From contig CM076195.1 of the NCBI GenBank assembly GCA_038277395.1, positions 48,505,366 through 48,569,365 on the forward strand: a stretch of 64,000 bases of DNA. Direction: 5' to 3'. The position numbers and the translations under genes are program-made. How positions within the stretch are numbered: the first letter of the stretch is position 1; every line of letters begins with the position of its first letter. Below are positions 18,895 to 30,566 of this stretch, piece after piece. The notes under the pieces were generated by a model. The model was not told the origin of the DNA. It did not search any database and saw nothing but the letters and a program-made list of their open reading frames with translations. Origin of the DNA: Dryocosmus kuriphilus (lineage: Eukaryota > Arthropoda > Insecta > Hymenoptera > Cynipidae).

Positions 18895-20198
18895 CGAGGG
18901 CCTACCCAAAAGAAACCGAACTACTTTTGTACAAAGTTATTATTTTGATTTTTCTACAAAAAACATTTAATCTCCTTCAAAGTACTCTCCATTGGAGACA
19001 ATACACTTATCTAATCTTTTATTCCATTGTTCGAAACATTTTTTAAATTCCTCTTTTGTGATGCTTGACAGCGCCTCCGTCGTTTCTTCCTTCACTTCAG
19101 CTACGTCCGCAAAACGCTTTCCTTTCATGTCCCTTTTCATTCGGGGGAATAAAAAAAAAGTCACAGGGGGCTAAATCGGGTGAATAGGGTGGGTGAGGAA
19201 CAGTGGCCATGCTATTTTTGGTCAAAAATCGGCGCACTGAAAGAGCTGTGTGAGCAGGGGCGTTGTCGTGGTGGAAAAACCAGTCCCCCGACTGCCACAA
19301 ATCAGGCCTTTTCCGTCGTAAACTGTTGCGCAATCTTTTCAAGACTTCCAGGTAAAATGCCTGATTAACTGTCTGACCCGGTGGAACAAATTCTGAATGG
19401 ACGACTCCTCTCACATCGAAAAAAACAAATGAGCATCGTCTTAATGTTTGACCTCACCTGACGAGCTTTTTTAGGGCGAGGCGAATTTTGAGTCTTCCAT
19501 TGACTTAACTGTTGCTTAGTTTCAGGATCGTATCCATAACACCACGATTCGTCACCTGTTATGACCTTGGAAAAAAAGTTTGGATCATTTTGGAATTCCT
19601 CCTTCAAAGCAGAGCATGCTTGCACGCGGCCTTGTTTTTGCTCTGCAGTCAGCAGTCGAGGAACAAATTTTGCAGCCACCCTTCTCATCCCCAAATCTTC
19701 ACTTAGAATTCTCTGTACTGAACTGCAACTCACGCCAGATTTCTCCACAACTTCTTCGATCTTTCAGGATGATTTCACGAATTTTTTCAACATTTTCGTC
19801 GGTTCGGGCCGTCGAAGGACGTCCAGAGCGAGGTTGGTCGTCAATTGACATTTCCCCACTTTTAAAACGAGAAAACCACTCGAACACTTGAGTTTTTCCC
19901 ATAGCATCATCCTTGTAGGCCGTTTTTAACATTTGAAGAGTTTCTGTGCCCGTTTTCCCGAGCAGGAAGCAAAACCTCACGTTGGCACGCTGATCACGAA
20001 AATCAACCATCACAAAAAACGACGAGCGCGCAAAGCAACAGTCACAAAAAAAATTACACACACCAAATGCAACCTTACACAGTGATAGCAGTTGGCATAC
20101 TAACTGGTGAAAAGTGCCTCTACACGCACCTACCGGCAAAAACCCGGTACTACAACAACTCCACAACATCAGTTCGGTTTCTTTTGGGTAGGCCCTCG
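18895..20198 (-). mobile_element. Complete mariner element (1.3 kb)
   Basis: Terminal inverted repeats CGAGGGCCTACCCAAAAG / CTTTTGGGTAGGCCCTCG are flanked by TA at 18893-18894 and 20199-20200. The length of 1304 bp and the single intronless transposase gene are standard for mariner. Both ends are intact; only the gene is damaged. Confidence 0.95.
18967..20010 (-). pseudogene. mariner transposase (DD34D), frameshifted
   Basis: It starts at the ATG complement at 20008-20010 (MVDFRDQRANVRFCFLL), with the paired helix-turn-helix region (KTQVFEWFSRFKSG...RSGRPSTARTDENV). The catalytic motifs are TGDESW (near 19550), HHDNAPAH (near 19265) and YSPDLAPCDFF (near 19175). The spacing from the second Asp to CD is 34 residues, the DD34D signature. 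About 345 codons are expected and the extent fits. Frame changes near 19740, 19430 and 19150 inactivate it. The last reads NGEYFEGD, then stop. Confidence 0.95.
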
Positions 20199-20200
20199 TA

Positions 20201-20498
20201 TGTATTAATACTCAAATTAACCTCAATTAACTATTAGAAGAAATGAAGAAGAGAAGGAGGAGGAAGAGGAGCAGCAGCAGGAGGAGAAGGTGAAGGGTGG
20301 GGAGGATCATTATGTATGTGAAACTATTAGGTACTGTAAAATGTTGAATTCAATTATTACACGCCCTAAACCATACGTTAGAAGCTTTAAAATATGTGGT
20401 GAGCCTCCCCTGTACCTAAGCGACGTTTCCTTATTCTCAATAATAACAAGGATTGACCAGAACTGATATGCTGGGCCAGAGCTCTTCAATATATAGCC
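20201..20498. other. Purine-rich tract and probable rest of a 3' LTR
   Basis: 20235-20310 is a GAAGGAGG-type purine run. The remainder, up to the conserved LTR end at 20499, has no ORF. If 20310-20498 belongs to the 3' LTR, it has no counterpart at the 5' end of the element. Confidence 0.4.
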
Positions 20499-20578
20499 CT
20501 TTTTTATCATATCTAAGAGATAAGTGTATGCCACTGTTACATCCTCCTTGATAGATAGGGTTTATTCCCTAAAACCTT

Positions 20579-21600
20579 CTAATGAAAAGTAACCTTTTTA
20601 TTTCTCATGTGAAGAGATGTTTCTTCCAGCGGAGGGATGTTTGAGTAAATGACAGTTGGCGCGGGCGCATTTTGTAAATTAGTCTTAACGCAGAATACAC
20701 AAATCTTTTTGGGGATCCATTTTGATATTAATTCCCAGCATCCGCATTTGTAAGATGTATATAGACTAATTAATATTATACTAACATATCCTAGATATCT
20801 TAACCGTTCGAAGGCTCTTTCTGACAATGTTGAAAATCGGTGGTGATTCCCTGTTTTACTTAACAAATTCTCAGTATCATCTAATCTCAGCCTCATTTGT
20901 TTGAGTACGTCGATGCTTACTTCTCTAGGTAGAGTAATTAAATGGTCTTCCAGTATTTCTAATGAATTTTTGTTGTAATGAATAAATTCTTCGTATTGTT
21001 GTTGAGGCTTATCCTAATTTTCTCGGCGTCACTAAATTCTTGTTTTACTTGTGTTTTCAGCTCGCTGTAATTAATCGAAGAGGAATCCGGTAATACTTTT
21101 ATATCTTGGTATGATTTTGTAGGGCTTGAGCCATATTTTTATTATCCGAATATATTTGATCGAATTCTCCGTTGATGTGCTCGAGGTCGTTATTACTTAA
21201 AGTCCCAAACAGAGTTTTGGCGATATCCCCAATGGCATTAGTTAATCCTCTTTTGTTTCGTTTGTTACCCATCACTTGATCGACTAGTTGGAGTCTGTTT
21301 CTGACCCTCGCGAGCTACATCTAACCTTTGTTGTAGGCTGGTGTCGTTGATGCTTATCACTAGCTTCTAGGTTTCATGGTATATATAGGCTGTTCCTATT
21401 TCTTCGATAAGTATATTTCCGGTAATTGGCGTCAGGGTGTAATTTCCTTCCGTTATCCAGGTTTGCATTAGGAGTGTTAGAAATCCAGGATCTTCATCCT
21501 ATAAAAAATAAGGCATGATTTGGTTAGCGTGGATTCTGGTTCTTTCGTTACTAAACAGTATTATGTAGTTATTATTATCTAGTTTTCTATTATAGTTGCG
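20579..21600 (-). pseudogene. Envelope-like remnant of the errantivirus-type element
   Basis: Downstream of integrase the minus strand holds scattered frames. One near 21240-21290 has a dibasic furin-type cleavage motif followed by a Gly/Ile/Ala-rich stretch, as at the fusion-peptide site of insect retrovirus envelopes. Another (20579-20896) has a hydrophobic, membrane-spanning-like segment followed by a Cys-rich basic tail. Multiple stops and frame changes prevent any single product. It is clearly a fossil. The assignment rests on position and these motifs. Confidence 0.6.
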
Positions 21601-21608
21601 CGTCCTTT

Positions 21609-22890
21609 TCAACTTGCAGAAAGTTTGTTGGTCGTATTGTGATTGATGATCTTGATCAAGTCTCCTGGCTCATAAATACATTGCGGCAAGAACATCTTGG
21701 AATCTTGGTACCGCTTGTATTCTTCCTTTTCAAGATGTAGCTTTTCCTTTGCTCTCTGCAGATACTGCTCGTGCCTTTCTCTCCACATATTGAGCAGGTC
21801 TTGATATTTTAAATTGGAAGTGGTGACCAAAGTTTAGGGCAAATTAGCATCGGTTCTGCCGAAAGTGGCTTGAAACGGGCTTATTCCGCTTCTATCTTGC
21901 TTACTAGTGTTATAAGCGAGAGTAATTATTTTTAATACCTGGTCCCACTCGGATCGTGTGTCTTGCTTGCAAGTTCTTAGAAGATCTTTTAACACAGAGT
22001 GAGCCCTTTCCAAACTACCGTTACTTTGCGGGTGATAAGTCGTTTGTTTTTACGTGCTTTATTCTAAACACGTTCTCGAAATTCTGAACTAGTTCGGAAA
22101 CAAAGTTTGCGCCTTGGTCTGTCAAAATATATTTCGGGGTTCCGAATATATAAATCAAATGGTCGAAGAGTCCTTCGATAATGGATTCGGCCCTAGCATC
22201 TTTCAGTGGTATCAGCATTAGATATTAATTTAGTTGGTCCTGCACACTGAGTATATATTCGTTCCGATTTTTAGTGATAGGGAGAGCTCCGAAAACCTCC
22301 ATTGCCACTTTATCGTTGGGATTAACAGGGGTGTCTGGTATGACAGCTTCGGCTTGCCTTTTGAATCGAGTGGTTTTCTGAATTTGGCATATGGGGCACT
22401 TTTTGACGTAACTGCAAATATCATCTTCCATGTTTTTCCATTCACTCAATTGTTTCGCTTTATCTATGGTTTTATTTTGGCCGAAGTGTTGGCTAGAAAT
22501 AGAGCCATGCGCTTCTTTTAGTATTTCAAGTTTCTCCTGTTGAGTTAGTTCGCTTAGTGGTGAAAAGCAGTAATAGACAGTTAAGTAGTTTTCATATTTT
22601 CGGCTAAAAAAGTGGATGAATTGTTCGATTTTAATTTTTTCCAAAGGTTTTACTGTTGGTTCCATAAAGTGTAACCTAGCTATAGTCAGTTTCCGATTCT
22701 TAATGTCTGTTAATATCTCATTCATTCTTGTGAGCCAGGTTCTTTCGTCGTAGACCGGCAGGATTTCTAAATTCTGATCGTTCGAGGGTCGTTTCTGGAT
22801 TTTTCTCCACAGTTTTCCTCCTGCGTTTGGCTTTTTCAGGGAATTGTTATAGCCTCTTTCTTTGAGCCAGTTCCGGAATTGCTCATACAA
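21609..22890 (-). pseudogene. Integrase of the errantivirus-type element
   Basis: The 22225-22890 frame has the HH...CC zinc region (HGSISSQHFGQNKT, then CPICQIQKTTRFKR) and an AMEVFGALPITKNRNEY stretch where the first catalytic Asp would sit (Glu is seen here). The 22021-22218 frame has GTPKYILTDQGANFVSE with the second Asp. The Glu helix is lost at a frame change near 22020. The C-terminal part is at 21609-21830 (YEPGDLIKI). The gene is inactive. Confidence 0.8.
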
Positions 22891-22914
22891 TTCGTTAACA
22901 TATTCGGGGAGGTT

Positions 22915-23601
22915 TTATAGCGTTGGTATTGGGGGCGTTCCTTCTCTTTCCGCTTTCGTATTATCTTCTTTTAATATTTCCTCACTGATTATCTTCGGCT
23001 TCTGTTTTTCCTTCTCAGGTTGTTTCTCGAAGCTTATTTGATCTGGGGGTGGCGTTGTCAATTCCTTTTCGACACTAGAGGCGTCAAAGATCTCTATCTC
23101 GGGTAGAATAGATTCCAGTTCCTCGGGACTTATCTCGGCATTCTTAAAGGCTTCTTGTAAGAGATCCCTTCTTATTGGAAATAATCTGGAAAGACAGTCA
23201 GCCACCTTGTTTTCTTTGCCCTTTATGTGTTCAATTGGCTTGTATGAGTACTCTTCCAATCTTAATCTCCAGCGTAATAATCTGGATGAAGGATTCTTCA
23301 TATTGTGAAGCCACTTCAGGGCTTGGTGATCAGCTTGTATTCTGAATATTCTACCTAAGAGTTTCTGTCTCAAGCGTAGCGTGGCCCATACCACAGCCAG
23401 TAATTCTTTTTCTGTAGCGGAGTAGTTTCGTTCGGCACCGTTGAGAGTCCTGGATATAAAACAACACGGGTGGCCATTCTGAGTAAGGACGGCCCCTAGT
23501 CCTACGTTCGAAGCATCTGTAGTCAACACGAATTCCTTGTTATAGTCAGGGTATTGCAGTACTGGTGCTGTACATAACACGTTCTTGAGCTGATCAAACA
23601 C
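22915..23601 (-). pseudogene. RNase H domain and C-terminal linker of the pol gene
   Basis: VLTTDASNVGLGAVL, NYSATEKELLAVVWA, FRIQADHQALKWL and ENKVADCLSRL give the four conserved acidic positions of Ty3/Gypsy RNase H. A Pro/Glu/Lys-rich linker to integrase follows. This is the best-preserved stretch of the element, open for 228 codons. Confidence 0.85.
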
Positions 23602-24630
23602 TAGTTGATTTTTTGTGGTCCGTTTAAACGGGTTATCCCTTTTCGTGTGAGAAATTTTTTATGAACTTCCGGTAGTACCCTGCTAAACTAGGAAAGGTTG
23701 AACTTGTTTCACATTGTTAGGTGTTTTGAATTTCTTTAATGCGCAGACTTTACTTGGATTAGGTTTCACACCTTCGGCCGTGATAAGGTGTCCCATGTAT
23801 TCCAGTTCAGGTCTCAGATATTCGCATTTTGCAGGTTGCAGTTTCAATCCGGTCTCTCTGAGTCGCTCCAGTAGTAATACTAAATTCTGATTGTGCTTTT
23901 CGATGGTCTGCCCGAAAATAACTGTATCGCCTAAGTAAACAAAACAATGCTTTCCGACGAGTTCCCGTAGTACCTGATGCATCATGCGTTGGAAAGTGGC
24001 CGGAGCATTTTTTAACCCAAAAGGGAGCCTGTGTATACATCTGTGTATTGGGAAATATGTAATTCGCCAAATGAGGTCGACCATTTCTGACTCAGTGTGG
24101 TCCATGCAAGTATTTTCTAATAGGTTTAGAATCCTTGGGTTATTATTTTGTTCAGCTTTCTTTATTTCTTGTTCTGAAATTTTGTTTATCCTGTGGATAG
24201 GTTCGTAACTTGGTGCAGTCACTCTCATTGGCCTATCAGAATAGTTAAATAAGGGTGCTTGCAATTTCCCATTTCTTATCCGGTAGATCCCGGATTGTAC
24301 ATTTTCGCCTTCCTCTATCCAGACGTCTATGTCAATGTCAGGTTCTAAATTGGCATTGTTTACTTTCGCGGTTCTCCCTGGAACATAAGTGCCGTCCGTA
24401 TGTAATGGTGATTTCACCTTTTCAAGTATAAGGAATATCGGGGTGATGGCATACCTTTGAAATTTCGTGAGAAAAGGTATTCGGCTGTATCCTCGTAATT
24501 GGTCTGTTCTTCTATTTCTTCTTGGCTCATTTTTTCGTTGTCTAAATAATCTTCTTCCTGAATGGTCCTGATTTGCGGGGGTGGCTTTTGGAATGTACCC
24601 GCCGGAAAATTTCTTTGCCGCGGTAATTGG
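23602..24630 (-). pseudogene. Reverse transcriptase, internally deleted and with altered active site
   Basis: The frame (23683-24633) contains the N-terminal RT linker, LPFGLKNAPATFQRMM, and FVYLGDTVIFGQT where FVYLDD is usual: one of the two catalytic Asp is Gly. It then contains LRPELEYMGHLITAEGVKPNP. Between ESEMVDLIW and FPIHRCIHR most of the fingers and first palm motif are missing. A frame change near 23690 precedes RNase H. Confidence 0.8.
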
Positions 24631-25531
24631 CACTGACTAGCAAAGTGTCCTGGTTTTCCACACTTGTGACAAGTCAGTTTAGATTTGTCTGTACCGGTGC
24701 CCTGAGTAGTTCCAAATACTTAGCTCGTTAACTCCTTGCCGAAATCTGAGGTTAAAATTCTGGACCGTTTCCGTCGGTCCTTGTCTGCAGCTTTCTAATT
24801 TGCTTCTCAGTGCAGAAACTGATCCGGTTTGTTTCAGGTTTTGGCGCAAGGTTTCGTAAAGGTTTTCGTAAGAATTGTTAATGGTGAATCTCATGGATCT
24901 TTCCGCGATTCCTTGGATTTTTTCCGCTATCACGAAATGTAATAAGAGATCGGGTTGATTACAACGTTTTCTCGCTTTTTTTACCATTTTTATCAAATCT
25001 TTTGTCCCTGTATCGTCCTGCCCGTTAAGTGGTTTGATAGTGCGTATAACTTCCTTGGCTTGGATCCTACCCTTCATCTTGAAGATTTACGAAAGGTATA
25101 GGGTGGACAAGGTGATTTGATACATTCCTATTCCGATAAGCAGATTCTCGGTTTTGAGGGTTCGCTGGGGGTGTAGTCCCAGCAGGGTGATTTTGTGCTT
25201 GCTTTTTGTAATCATTAAATTTTTGAGGATTTATGTGGGGTCTATAGCCGTCAGGGCGATTAGTTTTATCTATAGGACGGCTAGATTCTAGGTTTTGATT
25301 AGGAGTACTTCTTCCTTCTTCGTCCGATGTTATTTCCGGATCCTCTCTGTCCGTTTGTAGCTGGGTTCTTAATCCGACTCTGCCTGCTAATATTCTAATT
25401 TCTCCCATCCTGTTTGCATTTTCTTTGGATAGAAAGCTCATACTGTTTTCTAAACCGGTCATTCTAGTTAAGATGGAATGCAACATCTGATCTGTTTTTG
25501 GAGGCGTGGGAGAGGATGCGAGGGATGCCAT
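24631..25531 (-). pseudogene. gag of the errantivirus-type element
   Basis: The N-terminal part starts MASLASSPTPPKTDQML at 25531. A frame change near 25075 leads to a capsid-like segment (24679-25077) with KMVKKARKRCNQPDLLL and SCRQGPTETVQNFNLRFRQG. A zinc knuckle CHKCGKPGHFASQC follows in another frame near 24640. The knuckle is canonical CCHC spacing. The order gag - knuckle - RT is as expected. Confidence 0.75.
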
Positions 25532-26608
25532 TGTCGCTGTTCTAAAAAGAGTATCAATTTCATCTATTATGTCCGTAGTGTCAGAGTAGCTTGTTTCGGT
25601 ATCGTCATCTATGGGTGAGTTCTTCCTCTATGTTTGGAAAGCCAGTTTTACTATCTTATCTGTCTCTATTGACAGAAGGATGTCCATATCGTGTACGCTT
25701 CAGAATTTTCGGTAATTTTTTCCTTTCTAACTCTGTATTATTTTAACATGACAATTGTTTCCCGTTTTAAACCCCTCTGCACCTTTTGGGAATGCTAGTG
25801 TTCTTTGCCTAGCTATTATTTTGTTTTAGTGACGGGTGTTTTGTGTCGCGGTTTCTGTAGTGTGCTTTAATACTTTGATATTCGCTGACTATTTGCTACA
25901 AACTAGTCAGCCATACCAAAGTACAGAAATATTTTGTTAACGGTGAGATGTCTGGAGTGCTAGGACTATCTCAAAGTAAACCAATAAACTCGACCCCACC
26001 GGACATGGAATTACCTCTGATTCTATCTCCGTTGCCTTACTCAGTCCGTGAAGGGGCTTTACGCTCATATTGGTTTAACTAACCTAATTGTATGCTTATG
26101 CTTACTTTTTTCCGATGATAGCTGCGTGGTTGCCTCTTCGTGTGTGGAGACGGTGAAGCAGGCGTAGCGGCACGATGTATCGACCGCTTGCTTCTGCAAA
26201 ACTTCCTTTGGTTCTCGTAAAACGGTGGTGAACCGACACGACGCATCGGTGGTTAGCTATTGCTTGCTTCTTTTTCTGGGAATTGTTCCCGAGGGTTTAC
26301 GGCAGTGTATCGCTTACCCAGGTTTCCTTTTTTCAGGTTTTTATGAATACTGGTTTACGTAGGATAGGGCCTACTTTAGTTCAGCCTCTAGTTTTACCAA
26401 TATCATTGCTTGCGTGCTTTTTTAAGAGGGAAAATTCGTAAATATCTCCTCGGAGTTCTTCTTTTGGCTTTGTCGAATTTTTTTTTCTCTTGATCCACAC
26501 CAGGTGTCTATTTCCAAGATGGTACAGTTTGATCCTTTTTAACTTTGATCGTTTGTCACCATCCTGGCAGGATCGCCAAAAATGTGACGGGTCCAAGAAA
26601 AGATTTAG
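25532..26608 (-). promoter_or_regulatory. 5' leader of the errantivirus-type element, with candidate primer-binding site
   Basis: About 1 kb upstream of gag contains no sizeable ORF. On the minus strand TGGCGATCCTGCC (complement ending at 26578) directly follows a GTCACATTTT stretch, the position expected of a tRNA primer-binding site just inside the 5' LTR. If so, the 5' LTR is only about 70 bp. Confidence 0.5.
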
Positions 26609-26651
26609 CTTTTTTATCATATCTAAGAGATAAGTGTATGCCACTGTTACA
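26609..26651 (-). repeat. 5' LTR remnant (43-bp identity to 20499-20541)
   Basis: These 43 bases are identical to the 3' LTR start. The sequence inside it is unrelated to the 3' LTR continuation, so the LTR is rearranged or the element was formed by recombination between different copies. Confidence 0.7.
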
Positions 26652-26659
26652 AATTGTTG

Positions 26660-27279
26660 TAAATCATATTATTAGATATCTCACAAATAAGTAGGAAAGA
26701 ATTTGAACTATTTTTGCATATTCTGAGCTGAGCATTGCTTTTCTAATTATTTTTCTATGTAGCATGTATATGAACCCTTTTCCTCAAGAATCACATTATT
26801 AACATTGCAAAATTTCTATAAAATTAAACATTCAATAACTATGCGCCTGTCTTCTGACCCCATTTATTTGATACTTTTTAATAACTAATTCCTTGGCGGT
26901 TCTCCTTTGATATTTACCAATAGATGAGTTTCAAAACGTATTTAATAAAATTATAATGCACTAGTTTATCTTGAAAAGTGTGAAACCAAAATTAGGTTAA
27001 ACATGAAATACTTATCTTAATGCCTAAAATCATGCAGCTTGATCAGGGATGTTGGAAATCACATTATTAGATATCTCACAAGTACGCAGAAATGGTTTTC
27101 AATTATTTTTTGCATATTCTGAGCTGTAAGGTCCTCTCCTTGCAATGCAGTGGTTAGGAATCACGACACGATTGGCAACGGAGCGTTCCTGTATAAAATC
27201 GTGGAGTAGGCTGACCAGACACTCGGCCAGAATTTGAACATCAGAAGTGACTCTTCTTTCAATATCAAAATCATACAAC
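26660..27279. repeat. Diverged direct repeats (host repeat around Merlin and hAT insertions)
   Basis: A ~75-100-bp phrase (ATTAGATATCTCACAA...TTTTTGCATATTCTGAGCTG) occurs at about 26670, again at 27060, and is split around the Merlin element at 30590-30633 and 36600-36640. 26700-26830 also matches 36640-36735. No gene is seen. The phrase at 26670 acts as a paralogous empty site for Merlin. Confidence 0.65.
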
Positions 27280-27287
27280 GCAATGAG

Positions 27288-30200
27288 CAGAGCCGGATTA
27301 AGATAATCGGTGGCCCAGGGCTGAGAAAGTTTTCGAGTCAGGTGATCTCTTTCCATTGTTAATAAATTAAGTCCTAATAATTGCTTTTCGTTCATGATCG
27401 ATCGTGGAACGGACTTCATCCTAGATAGTGTGGAAAAAGATCTTTCGGCTTTACAACTAGTAACGGGAACAGACAAGAAGAGACTAAATGCTATATTAAC
27501 ATTTGGAAAAATCGATGTTGTGTCAGAGTCTACCATTCATTTGAAAATAGTTACAGCTGGTAATTTTGACTTGTCTTTGTATTCAGATTTCAGTAATGGA
27601 ATAAACTGATTCAATTCAGAAGCTAATGTGTCTTCCAAATCAGCAGGATAAAATTCTACAAGTTTATCGGCGCATCTTTTTAATTATTTTAAATCAATAT
27701 CTCGTAACTTCGTAAGAAATCAAAATGTTCTGTAATCTGGTTATAAGCAGAACTTCTTTTTTCAATTTCTTCTTTGAGCTTGTCCACCATGGCCAAGAAG
27801 CTTCCAGTTTTGAACTTCTCTCTACCCGTTAAACTTGGAAAAGTTTGAATACTGCCATCTGGCAGTTTCCTTCTTACAATTTTAATTCGCTTATTTTCAT
27901 CTTGATAATGCTTAGTAACAAAGCTAGACAAATTCACGGCCGTTTCTTAAATTTCTTCGAACTTATCTAGCAAAGATTCTAAAAAATGGAATAAAGACTT
28001 TAGCATGTTGTTCCCGATGGAAACGTCTAATTCTACTGTCTGCAGAAATTTGCTAGTTTTATTGAAGCGGTCAAGAACCTGATGCCAAAATATAATCACG
28101 AAGGCAATTTCCAGTTTCCTCATTTGACTTTGAAGGACGGAGGCCTCAAATCGAGCATCAGGCTGTTCGTCGTTACTTCCACCAAAGTAGCATCATCATG
28201 ACAAGACCATCTAGTTTTTCAGCAGACTTCTGAGAGAAAAATCAGCATGATTCATCAATACTTCCCACCGATATGGAGATGCGACGTAAAAAAAAAAAAA
28301 ACGTAAAGCCCGGATACAAATCCAAAAAAAGCAATAGCGTCAGTGCATATATTGACACTGTTTGTTCCAACCAAATTTAAAGAGTGGGTAGTACACGGAA
28401 TATAAAAAGCTTGTGGATTCAACTTTTTAATACGAGCTTGTACTCCAGCATACTTGCCAGACATGTTACTTGCATTATCGTAAGATTGGCCTCTGTATTT
28501 AGTAATGCAAATACTGTTATCTTTTAGCACATTCAAAATTTCTCGACTCAATGAATCTCCTGTGTGACTTTAAATTGGCAAGAACTGTAAAAATCTCTCA
28601 TACACTTGGCCATGTAAACAGTAACGAATAATGAACGACAATTGATCAACGTGAGAAACATCTCGTGTTGAGTCCGCAATAAGACCAAAGTATTTTGCCT
28701 CAATTATTTCTGTAATTATGTGTGATTAAATACTTTTTTGGCTATCAAATTAATAAACTCTTCACATGTAGTCTCTGACAAAAAAGAGACATTTCCCCGA
28801 CCTTTACTGCCATATAAATCTATATGTTTCACTAATAATGTATCAAACTTAGCTAGTAGTTCCAAAAGCCCTAGATAATTTCCATTATCGGGAGATCCAA
28901 ATTCTTCATGTGTTCCACGAAACGCAAGACCACGTTCACACAAAAATCGCACAACCTCCACCAAACGTTTCAATATTTCTCTCCAATATTCGATTTTGGT
29001 TTTTATTTGCAATATTAATGCGTCATCCATATGAGGTGTATTGCTTAAACGCGCAAACCAGACAATCATGCAGTTCTTATGTTCAAACCTACCTTCATAA
29101 AAGTATTTTCGTGATTTTTTGATTAGCCAAAGTTCGTTTAAAAATCTTCAGAGTTAAGGATCTAGTGAATTTTTCAAATTTTTACTGACGAAAAGAAGCA
29201 GAAAAATTACTATTTTTGTTTTTGAAAATATTCACATCCTTTAGCCAGGATTATGTTACGAACAGAATCATCATTCATAAGCCATGACCACAATGCTGGA
29301 TCTTTGCTCACCTTATCTACAATTTACAAATGTACATAAATAAATCTGTTACATGTTTTTTTAGATGTAGAAAACTTCTTTAAATTAATTTACAGGCAGT
29401 TTACTTTTTAAAACTAAAGAAACATCTTCATTTCAATTACAAGTGAAAAGATAAGGATCAAGTTGCATGCATGAAATTCAACATAAAAAATTTTAAGGGG
29501 ATGCAAATTACACCAGAAAGTGTAGCCAAATTCTTTGTCTGTAGATCAGGATTTTCATCTGAGTTGTTTAAAATCTCGAATTCATTTTGTACATCGCATA
29601 CTTTCAAATTATCATTGCTTTCTTTCTTATTTTCACATTCTGCAATAAGTATGCATTATTCAACCAAAACTTAAGTATCATATTATTCAATTTTATTTAA
29701 AGTTTCAAAAATCCAAAGGGTTATATGAAAGTTTTTTACCCTATTTTAAATAATTTATAAACTTACACTAAATATTTTTTACTGAATTTAATTTTAAGTT
29801 AATTTTAAGTCTAAGTGTATGAGAAAGTTTCATTTAGTCACCGTGTCTGCAGACAAACTAAGAAATATAACAATAAGTAAAACATTATGAAGCAAATGAC
29901 AACTAACCTAAAAAACAAAAGCCACGTAAGCAAACGTACTTGTCATTTATCGGAAGTTTCAAAATTCAAATAAATCAAAGAAATAACCTATATTCTACAT
30001 AACTGATAATTCAGAAGTTTCATTTACTAAAATATTAAATTCGACTTTTTCGTGACTCTCATTACTTTCCAATTAATGATCTTTGTCAATTTCTTTAGAA
30101 TTTACTTTATAAAATGTTGTTAATTTCGGCAATTTGGCTTCAAAAACTCCTCTCTTCTTTTTATGCTTTCTTTTCGAAGCTCCACTGTCAAACTTTCTAG

Positions 30201-30566
30201 ATAACATTTTAGTTGTTTTTTCACGAAATATATTTTGAAGAAATTATATCCATCCGAAAAAATAGGTTAACGAAAAAACGAGATAATTCAGGAAATAATA
30301 GAGGATCAGTGAAAAATCAGTGCTGACAACCTTATTAATAATTAGTTTGTATCAATAATGGAATATGGAGACACTTGTAAATTCTCCATATTTCTGATAT
30401 AAGAATTAAATTCGGCACGTTTAAGGAAAAAAAAGTTAAACATAAATAAATAAATTCGAAATAAACGATAGAAAAAAAACTCCTCTGAATTTGGAGGCCC
30501 CTTGAAAAGCGAGGCCTAGGTCTGCCGCCCACTTAGCCCCACCCCCTCCCCCTTAATCCAGCACTG
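27288..30566 (-). mobile_element. hAT transposon (ZMYM1-like family), 3.28 kb
   Basis: The left end CAGAGCCGGATTAAG and the right end, complement CAGTGCTGGATTAAG, form short imperfect TIRs. They are flanked by a perfect 8-bp duplication GCAATGAG (27280-27287 and 30567-30574). A split transposase gene lies inside on the minus strand. The length and the 8-bp duplication are typical of hAT. Confidence 0.92.
27300..30207 (-). pseudogene. hAT transposase, ZMYM1-like, with candidate introns
   Basis: Minus-strand order: an N-terminal MLSRKFDSGASKRKHKKKRG from 30207; an acidic segment after a candidate acceptor TTATTGCAG near 29645; a segment after a candidate acceptor AATTGTAG near 29320 (DKVSKDPALWSWLMNDDSVR); the DUF4371-like core (29069-28716; then GQSYDNASNMSGKYAGVQ and PCTTHSLNL near 28400); and the C-terminal dimerisation domain (SCKAERSFSTLSRMKS near 27470). 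Stops and frame changes break the core between 28250 and 27940 and elsewhere. Whether the gaps are introns or decay is inference. Confidence 0.8.

Larger units (their letters stand above)
20499..26651 (-). mobile_element. Errantivirus-like Gypsy retroelement, minus strand, decayed
   Basis: A 43-bp identical direct repeat (20499-20541 and 26609-26651) begins TGTAACAGTGGCATAC on the minus strand and marks the two LTR starts. The 3' copy is preceded by a polypurine tract AAGGAGGA (complement of 20542-20549). A candidate primer site TGGCGATCCTGCC follows the 5' copy. Between them are gag, RT, RNase H, integrase and an envelope-like region, in the order expected for insect errantiviruses. Every frame is broken. 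Beyond 43 bp the two LTR copies do not match, so one is truncated or replaced. Confidence 0.8.

Noticed and set aside
19180..19891. Plus-strand frames across the mariner
   Set aside because: They are antisense to the mariner transposase, whose DD34D motifs are on the minus strand.
22234..24208. Plus-strand frames within the errantivirus-type pol region
   Set aside because: They are shadows of the minus-strand integrase and RT, which carry the conserved motifs.
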